Assembly: GCA_028065725.1 (NCBI GenBank)
Contig: JAPTVL010000435.1
Location: forward strand, 6,775-70,774
DNA: 64,000 bases
From: Betaproteobacteria bacterium
Lineage (GTDB): Bacteria > Pseudomonadota > Gammaproteobacteria > Burkholderiales > Rhodocyclaceae
Direction: 5' to 3'
Below are positions 63,824 to 64,000 of this stretch, one piece after another. The notes beneath the pieces are model-generated. The model made no database searches. It was not told the DNA's origin and was given only the letters and a program-made list of their open reading frames with translations. Positions within the stretch are counted from its first letter, which is position 1, and every line of letters starts with the position of its first letter. Position numbers and translations under genes: made by a program.

Positions 63824-64000
63824 GACGCCCGGCCCGCGAGGGCCGGGCGAGGATTGAAACCTGCTCGGACGGCTTGAACAACCCCGTCGCCGGCAGACGC
63901 CCGGCCCGCGAGGGCCGGGCGAGGATTGAAACGGGCACTGCAGCCGCGGCACCATAGCCGGCGACGAGACGCCCGGCCCGCGAGGGCCGGGCGAGGATTG
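63824..64000 (+). CRISPR. Type I-C CRISPR array, first three repeats and two spacers; continues beyond the window
   Basis: Direct repeats of 37 bp start at 63824, 63896 and 63968 (the last cut after 33 bases), with two 35-bp spacers (63861-63895 and 63933-63967). The repeats are identical. Each contains a perfect 10-bp stem, CGCCCGGCCC and GGGCCGGGCG, around a GCGA loop, and ends ATTGAAAC. Cleavage by Cas5c at the 3' base of the stem would leave the 11-base handle AGGATTGAAAC, normal for type I-C. The first repeat adjoins the leader, so these are the newest spacers. Confidence 0.97.

Overview
The window is about 64 kb of GC-rich chromosome from a betaproteobacterium. This rests on the origin gene order (gyrB-dnaN-dnaA facing rpmH-rnpA-yidD-yidC-mnmE), the mnmG-rsmG-parA-parB-atpIBEFHAGDC run, a phasin, ubiE/ubiJ, and a very large fused FAD/Fe-S oxidoreductase. 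A Rhodocyclales-like host is my guess; nothing here fixes the genus. The replication origin lies in the window: an AT-rich dnaA-dnaN gap with five DnaA-box-like 9-mers, and two ParB-binding parS palindromes 11 kb away, next to mnmG.

Layout. 1-6.1 kb: housekeeping and accessory genes (flavin reductase fragment, PAP2 phosphatase, old yellow enzyme, YceH, ArfB, a secreted unknown, a degenerate hemerythrin-like protein, a membrane lytic transglycosylase, a phasin). 6.4-11.6 kb, minus strand: gyrB, dnaN, oriC, dnaA. 11.8-16.5 kb, plus strand: rpmH to mnmE and a TSUP transporter. 16.6-21.5 kb: a branched-chain-amino-acid-type ABC importer in which the LivM permease and LivG ATPase are one polypeptide. 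21.5-32.9 kb: parS pair, mnmG, rsmG, parAB and the complete F1Fo ATP synthase operon, closed by a clear terminator. 33-39.4 kb: TetR regulator with operator and an RND efflux operon. 39.4-42.4 kb: a broken heme-sensor gene, ubiJ, a Tim44-like gene, ubiE and a DUF971 gene. 42.4-44.5 kb: phoB-phoR with a Pho box. 44.5-50.4 kb: a 552-residue unknown, a HIT protein and the 1256-residue oxidoreductase. 50.6-54.7 kb: a toxin-antitoxin pair, LemA/TPM genes and a MATE exporter.

54.9-64 kb is a type I-C CRISPR-Cas locus: cas3-cas5c-cas8c-cas7c, then a DUF1016 PD-(D/E)XK nuclease gene, then cas4-cas1-cas2, a leader and the start of an array (37-bp repeats, 35-bp spacers) that runs off the window. The nuclease gene is translationally packed into the cas operon (6-nt gap before it, 4-nt overlap after it) and carries a 27-bp near-perfect palindrome. 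Inside cas8c an in-frame ATG preceded by a near-perfect Shine-Dalgarno would produce the Cas11c small subunit.

The main signal that ordinary features do not explain is a dispersed 26-bp motif with core AAAGTCGGCGCTGG. It occurs in at least six intergenic places, including beside the toxin-antitoxin pair and just upstream of cas3. It also occurs inside several genes; in two unrelated proteins it is read in the same frame as KVGAGDT. Other non-coding structures of note are two opposed heptamer arrays between atpD and atpC, a 20-bp palindrome between yidC and mnmE, and an attenuator-like terminator inside the ABC importer operon.
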